From: Acidobacteria bacterium 13_1_20CM_3_53_8
Lineage (GTDB): Bacteria; Acidobacteriota; Blastocatellia; Pyrinomonadales; Pyrinomonadaceae
Assembly: GCA_001920415.1 (NCBI GenBank)
Contig: MNJR01000066.1
Location: 1-41,956 of the forward strand
Direction: 5' to 3'
DNA: 41,956 bases
In this document: positions 8,262 to 17,604 of the stretch, in pieces
Position numbering within the stretch: position 1 is the first letter of the stretch
Layout of the letters: each line of letters opens with the position of its first letter
The notes under the pieces: generated by a model
Database searches by the model: none
What the model was told of the DNA's origin: nothing
Seen by the model: only the letters and a program-made list of their open reading frames with translations
Translations under genes and position numbers: made by a program

Positions 8262-8879
8262 TTACATTAATCTCTTCAGAAGGCCGCGCAGACGCTGTCG
8301 TGCGCGATGCGCTCGCACCTTTACTTTAGCCGCAGACCATTTTGTAAGGCCAGCTATCTCGGCTACGGATAGTCCTTCAACGTCCAGCATAACAAGTACG
8401 AAGCGATCTTCGGGGCTGAGTTTTGCCATCAACTTTCCGGCAAGTTCTCGGGCGATTGCAGCAGATTCTACATCTTTTTCGCCGCTGCTCAATCGCTCTT
8501 GCAACCACTCGGCCTCTTCTGCCGTAACTTCGCTCAAAGAACTTTCGTGACGCCGTTTTTGACGACGCAACTCGTCGTAGCTTGCGTTGAATGCTATGCG
8601 CGCGAGCCACGCCGCAAAGGATTGCTCCTTCTGGTTTGTGAAATCACCAAGCGCGAAGAAAGCTTTTGCAAAACTCTCCTGAACTATCTCTTCAATCTGT
8701 TCGCGCTGGCGAAAGAAACGGCTGGCAATCAGAGCAACGCGGCGGCGGTGACGATTGAATAACTCCTCGAACGCATCTTCATAGCCCTCACGCACCCGCT
8801 CTACAAGCTCAACATCCGTAGGCTCGGCAGATGAGATCGCAGACGACTGGATGGTTTCAGGCTCTGAAGTTTCTGCCAT
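8262..8879 (-). CDS. ECF-type RNA polymerase sigma factor
   Basis: A 205-residue alternative sigma factor of the extracytoplasmic-function class. Region 2 covers about 35-105 (FEELFNRHRRRVALIASRFF, then EQIEEIVQESFAKAF for core binding and -10 recognition). Region 4 covers about 145-200 (KLSPEDRFVLVMLDVEG, then a helix-turn-helix LSVAEIAGLTKWSAAKVKVR) for -35 recognition. It is the first gene of an operon with a membrane anti-sigma and a Spy-like periplasmic protein; an 80-base gap separates it from the anti-sigma gene. Response to an envelope signal is inferred from those neighbours. Confidence 0.88.
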   Translation of the reverse strand: MAETSEPETIQSSAISSAEPTDVELVERVREGYEDAFEELFNRHRRRVALIASRFFRQREQIEEIVQESFAKAFFALGDFTNQKEQSFAAWLARIAFNASYDELRRQKRRHESSLSEVTAEEAEWLQERLSSGEKDVESAAIARELAGKLMAKLSPEDRFVLVMLDVEGLSVAEIAGLTKWSAAKVKVRAHRARQRLRGLLKRLM

Positions 8880-8978
8880 CTCATGGATTATAAGGCTGAG
8901 CAGTCAGACTTGTAATCTAGACGGAGGATTGATTCCGACTAAGAAATCATTTCAAAACCTGTAGGAGTCGAACCTCTT

Positions 8979-9180
8979 AGCGAGCTTAAGCATTTTCCTT
9001 TGCGCCTTTGCGTGAACATGCAATTCACATGAATCTTAAGAATTAATAGAATTGATGGTTCTCGCAAAGGCGCAAAGATAAAAGATAAGCTCGCAAACGA
9101 GTTGAGCAGTTATTACGGGTTTTGAAATAAGTTCTTAATCTCACGCTGGAGACGCTAAGAAAAGACGCAAGCTAAAACTC
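8979..9180. repeat. Inverted repeat, CAAAGGCGCAAAG family (copy 1) plus partial unit
   Basis: The arms at about 8981-9026 and 9049-9093 pair through CGAGCTTA, TTTGCGCCTTTGCG and GAATT segments. Homologous copies with related loops lie at 26793-26908 and 36761-36888. A further piece at 9138-9160 (CTCACGCTGGAGACGCTAAGA) resembles the hairpin at 15206-15251. These elements fill the 326-base gap 8880-9205 upstream of the sigma operon; no clear promoter was identified there. Confidence 0.8.
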
Positions 9181-9205
9181 CTTATCTAACTCGTAAGATT
9201 AAAGT

Positions 9206-9964
9206 TTACTCTGGCACGAGGGCTACTCTGAATCCTGTGAGCGACCATTCGGTTTCGCCTTTGACTTCGTTGATGTAAGAGAAATCGCCGGGCGCGTTCG
9301 AGCCTACAGCGTAGCAGGTCGCGTTGCCCTGTTCGTCACGATAGAAGCCAAGCTCAAGCGTTTCGGTCTCGCTCCACTCAGAATGAAAAATAGTGCCTAC
9401 AAGGTTGAAGATGGCCGGAGGGCAGACGGTCACTCTGTAACCTCGCGGCAATAGATTTCGCGCGCGCCAGTCTTCGTTGACCACACGCACGAATTCACGC
9501 AGCGAAAGATAGTTGTGCGCGTAGCGCGTTCCATTTGTAATGCCTGCGCGTCCAAGATAGATGGCGAAGGGGTCTGCTGTGGCGTCAAAGCCGTAGCGAG
9601 TTCCATAAAACTGGCGGTTGCCCGGCAGGTAGCAGGGCTTCTGTGTCACCTCTACGCCGATTACCTGCCCTTGATGTTTGCTATGACCCCTAAAAATCTC
9701 TTCTCTATAACTCAGCCCGTGCTCACGCTGATTAGCGAAATCGCGCGCTGCCATCGGATAGAAGCGCGCAAAGTATGCGTTGTCAAGAGGCACTGCTTCC
9801 GCAGAAGGAATGATGTGCCACTCTATGTTGAAATAATTGAACTGCTCTGAGGCGTTGGAAGGGGGCGCGAATTCTTCTGCTTCAGGTTTTAGCAGCTTCG
9901 CGCCCTGTTTGAGTCCGAAGGTATCGAGCAATCTCTCTGCCTTCTCTTCCAATCCGTTATCCAT
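9206..9964 (-). CDS. Hypothetical protein of unknown family (252 aa)
   Basis: Soluble protein without signal peptide or membrane segments, rich in aromatic residues. Patches that might be conserved are FNIEWHIIPS, YLPGNRQFYGTRYGF and LPRGYRVTVCPPAIF. I do not recognise the family. The ATG at 9964 is preferred because GGGGAG lies about nine bases before it; an in-frame TTG at 9997 would add 11 residues. It is encoded alone, divergent from the RND efflux operon. It could be a small regulatory or binding protein, but no function is assigned. Confidence 0.7.
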   Translation of the reverse strand: MDNGLEEKAERLLDTFGLKQGAKLLKPEAEEFAPPSNASEQFNYFNIEWHIIPSAEAVPLDNAYFARFYPMAARDFANQREHGLSYREEIFRGHSKHQGQVIGVEVTQKPCYLPGNRQFYGTRYGFDATADPFAIYLGRAGITNGTRYAHNYLSLREFVRVVNEDWRARNLLPRGYRVTVCPPAIFNLVGTIFHSEWSETETLELGFYRDEQGNATCYAVGSNAPGDFSYINEVKGETEWSLTGFRVALVPE

Positions 9965-10112
9965 AACACGGCGCTCCCCTCGTGACACATTTGACAAAGT
10001 AACTCATTGTTCGTTACCCATACTAAAGCAGAAGGCAAAGACAAAGAAACTGTAACCGCCAGCGAGGCAATACCGTCTATTAATTAAGTTGAGTCGGAAG
10101 TCCGGTCTACCT

Positions 10113-11471
10113 ATGTCATCGTTTATTCTCCACATTAATTTTCGCAGCGCGCACCATTTGCTCTGCGCGCTGCTAGTAGCATCTCTGCTGGCCTCTGCCT
10201 GCTCACGTTCTACTTCCAAGACGGGCAACCGTGATAACAGGAACGGCGATTCAAGCGCGGCTCAGGCAGCCGAAGTCAACGTCATCCCTGTAACGACAGC
10301 CAAAGTTGAGGCGCGCACAGTTCCTACATTCATAGAAGCAATTGGAAGTTTGACAGCAACCGAAACCTCTAATGTCGCTCCGCAGACATCAGGGCAAGTT
10401 GCATCCACGCCCGTCAACGTTGGCGCGTTCGTGCGACAGGGAGAGGTGATAGCGAAACTGAATGAGCGCGACGCGCGACTTCGTCTTCAACAGTCGCAGG
10501 CGAGCGCGAAGCAATCTGCGGCTGCTGTCAGGCAGGCAGAAGCGCGGCTAGGCCTTGGGCCAAACAGCCGGTTCGACGCGAGCACTATCCCGGAAGTCAG
10601 ATCAGCCGCAGCAGCATACGACGCTGCCTTGTCCCAGCAACGATTAGCCGAAGCTAATGCAAAACGCTACGCAGAGTTGGTGGAGACGGGCGATGTTGCG
10701 CGCAGCGTTTACGATCAATATCGCACGCAGGCCGAGACTGCTCGCGCCCAAGCCAATAACGCTCGTCAGCAGATGGAGACGGCCATCAATCAGGCAAGGC
10801 AGAACAATCAAGCCATTCAATCTGCTCAGGCCGCGTTCGAGGCTTCGCAGGCTCAAGTCGCCATCGCACAAAAGGCCGTAAGCGACACAGCCGTTCGCGC
10901 TCCCTACTCAGGCTATGTTAGCTCGCGCCCCGTAGCCGTTGGCGAGTACGTGACCACTGCGTCTGTCATAGCAACAGTGCTATTGACCAATCCTCTCAAA
11001 TTGCAGTTGCTTGTGCCGGAGGCGCAGGCTCCAAGAGTTCAAACGGGCATGGCCGTAGCATTGAGCGTTGAAGCTTATCCCGACAGGAAATTCAACGGGC
11101 GCGTGACGGCTATCAACCCTGCGATTGACCCTGTATCGCGCTCGTTCACGGTCGAAGCCGAAGTTGATAACCCTGACAACGCTCTGCGCTCAGGCATGTT
11201 CACCACTGCGCGCATTGCGCTGCCCGGCGGCGCGCAGAGCATCTTCGCCCCGCGCGAGGCAGTGATTCATGACCAGAACACAAACTCATATAGAGTCTTC
11301 GTAATTCAGGGCACAACTGCGCATCTACGCATCGTGCAGGTCGGCGACGAAGAGAACGGAATGATTCAGATTAATTCCGGCCTTCAGCCAGACGAAGAGG
11401 TCGCAACGAACAACCAGCAACAGCTTTATGAAGGAGCGAAGGTGCAACCGACACGGCAGCCGGGAGGCTGA
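10113..11471 (+). CDS. RND efflux periplasmic adaptor lipoprotein (HlyD/AcrA family)
   Basis: Membrane fusion protein bridging the inner-membrane pump and outer-membrane channel. It has a lipoprotein signal with the lipobox LASAC just before the linker RSTSKTG. The first half of a lipoyl domain reads ETSNVAPQTSGQV, then a long alpha-helical hairpin (about 130-250, Ala/Gln-rich) and the return half-lipoyl APYSGYVSSRPVAVGEYV. The beta-barrel domain has LSVEAYPDRKFNGRVTAINP. Its 452 residues are somewhat longer than typical AcrA homologues. ATG 10113 is chosen; an in-frame TTG at 10089 adds eight residues. It is the first gene of an operon with the pump (gap 129 bases holding a repeat) and a TolC-like channel. 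Confidence 0.9.
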   Translation: MSSFILHINFRSAHHLLCALLVASLLASACSRSTSKTGNRDNRNGDSSAAQAAEVNVIPVTTAKVEARTVPTFIEAIGSLTATETSNVAPQTSGQVASTPVNVGAFVRQGEVIAKLNERDARLRLQQSQASAKQSAAAVRQAEARLGLGPNSRFDASTIPEVRSAAAAYDAALSQQRLAEANAKRYAELVETGDVARSVYDQYRTQAETARAQANNARQQMETAINQARQNNQAIQSAQAAFEASQAQVAIAQKAVSDTAVRAPYSGYVSSRPVAVGEYVTTASVIATVLLTNPLKLQLLVPEAQAPRVQTGMAVALSVEAYPDRKFNGRVTAINPAIDPVSRSFTVEAEVDNPDNALRSGMFTTARIALPGGAQSIFAPREAVIHDQNTNSYRVFVIQGTTAHLRIVQVGDEENGMIQINSGLQPDEEVATNNQQQLYEGAKVQPTRQPGG

Positions 11472-11474
11472 ACC

Positions 11475-11595
11475 GATTTTGGATTTTGGATTTTGGATTT
11501 TGGATTCAATCAGCAATGAATGTTGAGCTTCAAACTCCAAAATTCAAGCATGACAAGCACGCTAATCTAAAATCCAAAATCTAAAATCCAAAATT
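11475..11595. repeat. Inverted repeat, TTTTGGATTTT family, inside the RND operon
   Basis: The left arm 11475-11507 is a near-tandem run of GGATTTT; the right arm 11564-11595 is the complementary AATCCAAAATCTAAA series. It sits between adaptor and pump, and ends five bases before the pump's ATG, so it could modulate pump translation. Confidence 0.85.
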
Positions 11596-11600
11596 GAGCC

Positions 11601-14600
11601 ATGCAGAAGTTAGCTGAAATTTGCGTTCGTCGTCCGGTCTTTGCGACCGTGATTATCTTAGCGCTGACGGTTATCGGCGGGTTCTCGTTCTTTACGCTCG
11701 GCGTTGACCGCTTTCCGAAAATTGATATTCCTACAGTCTCCGTGAGCACGACGAACACGGGCGCTGCGCCTGCGGAGATGGAGACGGAAGTCACGGATGT
11801 GCTGGAAGGCGCGGTCAATACAGCGACCGGAATTGACGAACTGCGCTCTTCATCCAGCACAGGGCGCTCGTCCATCACCATCAGTTTCGACCTCTCGAAA
11901 GATGTGGACGTGGCGACCCAAGAGGTGCGCGACAAAATCAACGCGGTGTTGAATCGCCTGCCCGCTACAGCCGATCCGCCCATCGTGCAGAAAGCCGACC
12001 CGGACGCCACTCCCATTCTGCTCTATTCCATGACCGGGCCTTACTCTGTCTTGCAGCTTACGGACATCGCAAACAACCAGATAGTCAAGCGCATAGAGTC
12101 TGCTTACGGCGTCGGCGACATTTTCGTTTACGGCGCGCGTCAACGCCAGATAAACGTGCACATTGATCCCCAGAAACTTCGCTCATACAGCCTTTCGACT
12201 GTTGATGTATCGAGCGCGCTAAGGTCTCAGAATCTTGAGTTGCCGGGCGGTCGCATCAATGAAGGCGCAAGGACTGTGACGCTGCGCACTATGAGCCGCG
12301 TCACGCGCGTAGAAGATTTTAATAACATAGTCGTGGCGAACCGGAACGGCTATTCAGTCAAGATTGGCGACATTGGAAGCGTAGAAGACAGCGGCGTTGA
12401 CCCAAACTCTATTTCGAGTCTGAACGGCGGCCCTGCTGTCACGCTCGCTATACGCAAGCAGTCAGGCTCGAACACCGTTGCCGTCATCAACGCGGTCAAG
12501 CAGCGCATGGCCGAAGTAATTCCGACCTTGCCGCACGATCTGCAATTCGCAATCGTGCGCGACCAGTCAGAGTTTATTGAAAACTCTCTGCATGCCATCG
12601 AAGAGCACTTAATCATAGGAGGCTTGCTGGCCGCGCTCGTCGTCTTCATCTTCCTATGGAATTTTCGCTCGACGATCATCGCGGCCATAGCGATTCCGAC
12701 TTCAATCATAGCAGCGTTCGCATTCCTTGCGGCGTTCGGCTATTCGCTGAACCAGATGACTATGCTCGCGCTCACTCTTATGGTCGGCATAGTGATTGAC
12801 GACGCGATTGTTGTTCTCGAAAACATCTACCGTTTTGTAGAAGAGAAAGGAATGCACCCGTTTCAGGCCGCGATTGAAGGAACGCGCGAGATTGGTCTTG
12901 CTGTTCTGGCAACGACGCTTTCATTGCTAGCGGTCTTCCTGCCTGTAGGTTTTATGGGCGGCATCGTCGGACGATTCATGTCCAGTTTCGGTCTCACTTC
13001 TGCCGCAGCGATTGCCGTCAGCCTTCTGGTCTCGTTCACGTTGACGCCAATGCTGGCGGCGCGTTGGATTAAGGCGAAGCGCGAAGAGCCGCTGCCCGCA
13101 GGCCCTGTGGCCGTAGCCGCAACAGGCAAAGGCACTCAGCCAGACGACGAGCAGCCGGAAGAGTTCATGGAGAAAGCGCACGAAGCTTCGTCTAAGGAAT
13201 CCCGTTTTTATCGCCCGATTGATCGCACGTACAAGTGGCTGCTCGAATGGTCAATGGCTCATCGTTGGATTATTGTCATCGTAAGCCTTGTCGTCATCGT
13301 TTCGATAATTCCCATGTACAAACTCGCTGGCATAAACTTTCTGCCGGACGAGGACGAATCTTCTTATCAGGTAAGCTTGCGCGCTCCGCAAGGGACTAGC
13401 CTCGCAGCAACTCAATCAATTCTTGACCATCTGGCGCGCGATATACGCGAGCAGATTCCGGGAGTTGAAGCGACGCTCGCAATCGCTGGCTTTGGCGGAC
13501 AGGCTTCACCTAATACTGGACAGATAACCGTCAGATTAAAACCGCCACAGAATCGCTCGCTTTCGCAGGCCGACATCATACAGCGCACGCGCGCAATAGC
13601 GCGTCGCTATCCAAGAGAGCTTGTCATAGGAGCATCAGCGATTTCATCAATCTCAAGCGCCATTGGCGGCGGGCGCTCATCAGCGCTTGCCTTCTACCTT
13701 AGCGGCCCAGACCTGCAAAAGCTTGATGAATATTCGCAGAAGATAATTGACATCATAAAGCAGAACTCGAACATTCAGGATGCTGACCGCTCGCTTGTGC
13801 TAGGCAACCCGGAGGCGCGCGTAATCATTGATCGCCAGCGCGCAGCAGACCTTGGCGTGAAGGCTGGCGACATAGCTCAGGTCTTGAACACGATGGTCGC
13901 AGGCTCGAAAGTGACTACGTTCAGCGAAGGCTCTGACCAGTATGACGTTGTGTTGATGGCCGAAGATCAGTATCGCCAGAACACAGGCTTGCTGAACCAA
14001 CTGGCCGTGCCTTCATCAAACGGCGGGACGATAGAGCTTTCTAAAGTCGTGCATCTGGAAGAGGGCACGAGTCCGACTTCTATTGATAGAATCAACCGCC
14101 AGCGACAGGTGACAATCACGGCAAGCGTCAGCCCAAGCGGTTCTGAAACCGAAGCGCTCAAAGCATTGCAGACGGCAGCCGCGCAGGTAGGCATGGACGC
14201 AGGATACACCACGGGCGTTACAGGGCAGTCGAAGCAGTTGGGGCAGGCCAACTACTATTTCATGCTTGCCTTTCTTCTCTCTTTCATCTTCATGTATCTG
14301 GTGCTCGCCGCGCAGTTCGAATCGTTCATACATCCAGTCACAATCCTGCTGACGCTGCCGCTCTCGATTCCGTTCGCGCTGCTGTCAACATTCATCGCAG
14401 GGCAGAAGCTGAACATCTTTTCGGCGCTAGGCATTCTAGTCCTCTTCGGCATAGTGAAGAAGAACGCCATCTTGCAGATTGACCACACGAATGAATTGCG
14501 CTCGCACGGCATGGAGCGCTACACAGCAATCATTCAGGCAAATAGAGACCGATTGCGTCCCATCCTGATGACTACGATTGCGCTCGTCGCAGGCATGATT

Positions 14601-14927
14601 CCGCTCATACTTGGGCGCGGCGCTGGCGCTGCCACGAACCGCTCCATAGGCGTGCTGGTCGTAGGCGGACAATCCCTTTGTCTGCTTCTTACACTTTTGG
14701 CCGTGCCTGTCTTCTACTCGCTCTTTGAAGATTTGAGCGAGTCGCGCGTGTGGGGCTATGTCGGCACGAAGTATGGAACATTCGTGGGCGGAGCGCGCAG
14801 ACGATTTGCGGGCGGGTGGACGGCTTTCGCAAATATCTTTTCCCGATCATCAAAACCTCAAACTCAATCGCCTGAACTTAAGAAACCTCGTAAGGACAAG
14901 TATGCGGATCAAGCTTCAGGTGATTGA
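11601..14927 (+). CDS. RND multidrug efflux permease, HAE1/AcrB family
   Basis: Proton-driven inner-membrane pump, 1108 residues, with the usual two repeats of six membrane helices and two large periplasmic loops. Family marks seen: N-terminal RRPVFATVIILALTVIGG, GVDRFPKIDIP, porter-domain EMETEVTDVLEGAVNT, and VGIVIDDAIVVLENIYR in helix 4, which carries the two aspartates of the proton relay. The second half has FGIVKKNAILQIDH and GMIPLILGRGAGA. A linker of about 60 charged residues (near 493-545) separates the halves, and a charged C-terminal tail follows the last helix. Drug classes cannot be read from sequence; the AcrB-type porter loops and absence of metal-specific motifs favour hydrophobic compounds. 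The Shine-Dalgarno is weak because a repeat abuts the start. Confidence 0.93.
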   Translation: MQKLAEICVRRPVFATVIILALTVIGGFSFFTLGVDRFPKIDIPTVSVSTTNTGAAPAEMETEVTDVLEGAVNTATGIDELRSSSSTGRSSITISFDLSKDVDVATQEVRDKINAVLNRLPATADPPIVQKADPDATPILLYSMTGPYSVLQLTDIANNQIVKRIESAYGVGDIFVYGARQRQINVHIDPQKLRSYSLSTVDVSSALRSQNLELPGGRINEGARTVTLRTMSRVTRVEDFNNIVVANRNGYSVKIGDIGSVEDSGVDPNSISSLNGGPAVTLAIRKQSGSNTVAVINAVKQRMAEVIPTLPHDLQFAIVRDQSEFIENSLHAIEEHLIIGGLLAALVVFIFLWNFRSTIIAAIAIPTSIIAAFAFLAAFGYSLNQMTMLALTLMVGIVIDDAIVVLENIYRFVEEKGMHPFQAAIEGTREIGLAVLATTLSLLAVFLPVGFMGGIVGRFMSSFGLTSAAAIAVSLLVSFTLTPMLAARWIKAKREEPLPAGPVAVAATGKGTQPDDEQPEEFMEKAHEASSKESRFYRPIDRTYKWLLEWSMAHRWIIVIVSLVVIVSIIPMYKLAGINFLPDEDESSYQVSLRAPQGTSLAATQSILDHLARDIREQIPGVEATLAIAGFGGQASPNTGQITVRLKPPQNRSLSQADIIQRTRAIARRYPRELVIGASAISSISSAIGGGRSSALAFYLSGPDLQKLDEYSQKIIDIIKQNSNIQDADRSLVLGNPEARVIIDRQRAADLGVKAGDIAQVLNTMVAGSKVTTFSEGSDQYDVVLMAEDQYRQNTGLLNQLAVPSSNGGTIELSKVVHLEEGTSPTSIDRINRQRQVTITASVSPSGSETEALKALQTAAAQVGMDAGYTTGVTGQSKQLGQANYYFMLAFLLSFIFMYLVLAAQFESFIHPVTILLTLPLSIPFALLSTFIAGQKLNIFSALGILVLFGIVKKNAILQIDHTNELRSHGMERYTAIIQANRDRLRPILMTTIALVAGMIPLILGRGAGAATNRSIGVLVVGGQSLCLLLTLLAVPVFYSLFEDLSESRVWGYVGTKYGTFVGGARRRFAGGWTAFANIFSRSSKPQTQSPELKKPRKDKYADQASGD

Positions 14928-15275
14928 GAGAGCTTTTCAAAAAGCTTTCCGTTCTCTCTCTTAGCGTCTTAGAAGTTTTATGGAAATTCCGAATCTAGCG
15001 CCGAAGGCGCAGCAAGAAGGTAGCCAGACGTGAAACGTCTGGAATCAGTCAACGTGATAAGAGATCGCGCATTGAAGATGCGCGCGAGAACAATCTGGCG
15101 CATCTTCAACGCGCATCTCTTTTATCTACCGTATACCAGACGTTGCACGTCTGGCTACCTTCTACGAGCCGCTTCGCGCGCTGAAAGGGAGTTTTCAAAC
15201 AGTTTCTTAGCGTCTCCAGCGTGAGGTAAAGTTTCACGCAAAGACGCTAAGAGAGAACGCAAAGAGTTGAGCTAC
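14928..15275. repeat. Complex of nested inverted repeats between pump and TolC genes
   Basis: This 400-base gap (14928-15327) holds three structures. A 27-nt pair lies at 15016-15042 and 15136-15162 (GGTAGCCAGACG type). Nested inside it, a 22-nt pair lies at 15061-15083 and 15098-15120 (GCGCATCTTCAACGCGC type). A hairpin at 15206-15251 has stem CTTAGCGTCT and an inner stem GCGTGA. The last resembles pieces near 9138-9160. No coding sequence with support was seen here. Confidence 0.8.
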
Positions 15276-15327
15276 AGGTTTTGATATGAGTTCTTAGTTG
15301 AAGACTATTACGCGAGGACAGAAAAAG

Positions 15328-17604
15328 ATGATGCGCTACATTGAGCAGATTGAGAATGGAAGAAACTGCATAAAAATTTTTCGCGCGAGTTCACATTGTT
15401 TCATTAAGCGTTCGCGCCTTGTGCTCTTCTGCGCTCTCATCTTCTTTACATTATCTTTCGCTTCGGTCGTTAACGTCTCGGCGCAACAGACATCTCCAAC
15501 TCCCGCGCCGACAACGCCGCAGCCTGCTCCCACACAGTTGCCGCCCAACGCTCCGGGTTCAATCGTAAGCCCCAGCAACGAAACTCAACAGAGCACGCAG
15601 CCGCAGACAGTGCCGCAGCAGGAGCAGCAACAGACAACGCCGAACACGCAGGGGCCGCGCCCCCCTACACCGCAAACGCCCGGACAGACAACGCCGGGCA
15701 CAGGACTGCCCACGACGGCAGCGCCAGCCGGAACAGCCGCGCCGCAAACCAATCAGGGAAATCCTGCGACCGGCGCGCAACAAGGCGTGCCGCAAACGCC
15801 TGGGCAGAACATTGGCATCTCGACAGGCGTAGCCCCTGCCGAATTGCCGCAAGAGCCGCCGCCAATCGCGCCCAATTATCAAGCGCCGCCGCGACCGCTT
15901 CCCTCAGCCGAGCGCGTAGGCGTTGACGTTTCCGATCAAGTGCCTCTCTCTTTGAACGACGCGATACGAATGGCGCTCAACAGCAGCAATGATATTGACG
16001 AGTCGCGTATAGATGTGCAGATAGCCGAGTACAGCTTGAGGGCAGCGCGCGGAGTTTACGACCCGCTGCTTTCGTCTGAGAGTTTTTACGAGCGTGCGAC
16101 GACGCCTACAAGCTCAACACTGGGCGGCGCGGGCGCAAGCGGAGCCGTGACGCAGACTGACGAGACGGGTTCGCTAAGGCTCGGCGGATTCTCGCCCTGG
16201 GCTGGCGGCTCTTACGAATTGGATTTCTCTTCGACTCGCTTGACGACCACGAATCAGAACGTCAGGCTCAACCCTCAGTTCCCAACTGCTCTCACCTTCA
16301 CCTACACACAACCGCTCTGGCGCGGCCTGCGCTTTGACAACAATCGCAGACAGATTGAGATTGCGAAAAAAAATCTCTCTCTGAGCGATGCGCAGTTTCG
16401 CCAGCGCGCCATTGATGTCATCACTGAGGTCGAGCAGGCTTACTGGGATTTGGCCTTCGCGCTCAGAAATCTTCAGGTGCAGATTGACGCAGTGAAGCAG
16501 GCGCGCATACAGGTCGAGAGCAACCAGCGTATGGTCGCTCAAGGCGTACTCGCGCCGATTGATATAGTGGCTGCGCAGACACAGGTGACCACATTCGAGC
16601 AGAACGTTTACACAGCGCAGGAGGCTGTGACGCAGGCCGAGAACACTTTGAAGACGCTGATTCTTCCCAATCGTTCCGAAGCGCTCTGGGCGCGCTCGAT
16701 CACTCCAGTAACTCCTGTGAGCCTGGAAGCTCCGCCCGTTCCATTAGAACAAGCTGTGCGAGTGGCGATTAGCAATCGTCCCGAATTAGCGCAACTGCGA
16801 ACCAGCGCGGACATCAACCAGATAAACGTGCGATATTACAACGACCAGACCAAACCGCAGGTTGATCTCGTCGGAACATACACCACAGCAGGATTGGCTG
16901 GAACGCTTGTAACGCCTCAAGCATCAACGACCAGCACGAACGCTCTGCTGACACAGCGCGTCAACGATCTTTCGGCGCTTGCGGGTCTTCAGCCACTTCC
17001 GACCTCAACTTCTACGACCATTGCGCCGAATCTGGTTGGAGGCTACACGCAGTCGCTCAGAAATCTTATTGACCAGAATTATCCAACGGCGCGCGTGGGC
17101 GTGCGCGTTTCGCTTCCCCTGAGAAATCGGACTGCGGAAGCAAATCTTGCAGGCGCACGAGCGCAGAGTGCTCGCATCAGAGATCAACTAGCGCAGCAGG
17201 AACAGTTGATAGAAGCCGACGTGCGCAACTCTCTTCAAGCAGTTCGTTCTGCTCAAGCGCGTCTTGCATCGGCAGCCGCCGCGCGCTCTTCAGCCGAACA
17301 ACAATATGCCAGCGAGCAGAGACAGTTTCGCGCGGGCACTACGACAGTCTTCCTTGTTCTGCAAAGACAGACAGACCTGCTCGCAGCGCGTGCGCGCGAA
17401 CTGCAAGCGCAGACTGACCTAAACAAAGCCATCTCTAAATTCCAGCACGCGACAGGCAGCACGCTCGAAGTCAACAACGTTTCGATACGCACAGACACGC
17501 GGCAACTTGAGCAACGCTCGGCACGAAGCGACGGCGAAGATGCACAGCCTGCGCCGGGCGGCGTGGCTTCTTCAACAGAGTCGCATTCATCCACACAACC
17601 ATGA
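15328..17604 (+). CDS. TolC-family outer membrane efflux protein with Pro/Gln-rich linker
   Basis: Outer-membrane channel protein of the efflux pump. A signal segment (LVLFCALIFFTLSFASV, cleavage near NVSAQQ) is followed by about 140 residues of Pro/Gln/Thr-rich low-complexity linker, unusual in length for this family. The OEP domain with coiled-coil helices follows: LNDAIRMALNSSNDI, FTYTQPLWRG, ITEVEQAYWDLAFA, and in the second repeat VAISNRPELAQLRTSADI, RVGVRVSLPLRNRTAEA. Its 758 residues exceed the usual 420-500, owing to the linker and an inserted loop. ATG 15328 is preferred with GAGGA nine bases upstream; an in-frame TTG lies at 15298. The stop overlaps the next gene by ATGA. Confidence 0.9.
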   Translation: MMRYIEQIENGRNCIKIFRASSHCFIKRSRLVLFCALIFFTLSFASVVNVSAQQTSPTPAPTTPQPAPTQLPPNAPGSIVSPSNETQQSTQPQTVPQQEQQQTTPNTQGPRPPTPQTPGQTTPGTGLPTTAAPAGTAAPQTNQGNPATGAQQGVPQTPGQNIGISTGVAPAELPQEPPPIAPNYQAPPRPLPSAERVGVDVSDQVPLSLNDAIRMALNSSNDIDESRIDVQIAEYSLRAARGVYDPLLSSESFYERATTPTSSTLGGAGASGAVTQTDETGSLRLGGFSPWAGGSYELDFSSTRLTTTNQNVRLNPQFPTALTFTYTQPLWRGLRFDNNRRQIEIAKKNLSLSDAQFRQRAIDVITEVEQAYWDLAFALRNLQVQIDAVKQARIQVESNQRMVAQGVLAPIDIVAAQTQVTTFEQNVYTAQEAVTQAENTLKTLILPNRSEALWARSITPVTPVSLEAPPVPLEQAVRVAISNRPELAQLRTSADINQINVRYYNDQTKPQVDLVGTYTTAGLAGTLVTPQASTTSTNALLTQRVNDLSALAGLQPLPTSTSTTIAPNLVGGYTQSLRNLIDQNYPTARVGVRVSLPLRNRTAEANLAGARAQSARIRDQLAQQEQLIEADVRNSLQAVRSAQARLASAAAARSSAEQQYASEQRQFRAGTTTVFLVLQRQTDLLAARARELQAQTDLNKAISKFQHATGSTLEVNNVSIRTDTRQLEQRSARSDGEDAQPAPGGVASSTESHSSTQP

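Noticed and set aside
8880-8960. An autoregulatory ECF promoter in front of the sigma gene
   Set aside because: GGAAT and GTCTA strings occur but with wrong spacing; not supportable.
15559-15882. Minus-strand open frames opposite the Pro/Gln-rich part of the TolC gene
   Set aside because: They are Arg/Cys-rich shadows of a low-complexity coding region with no ribosome site or recognisable family.
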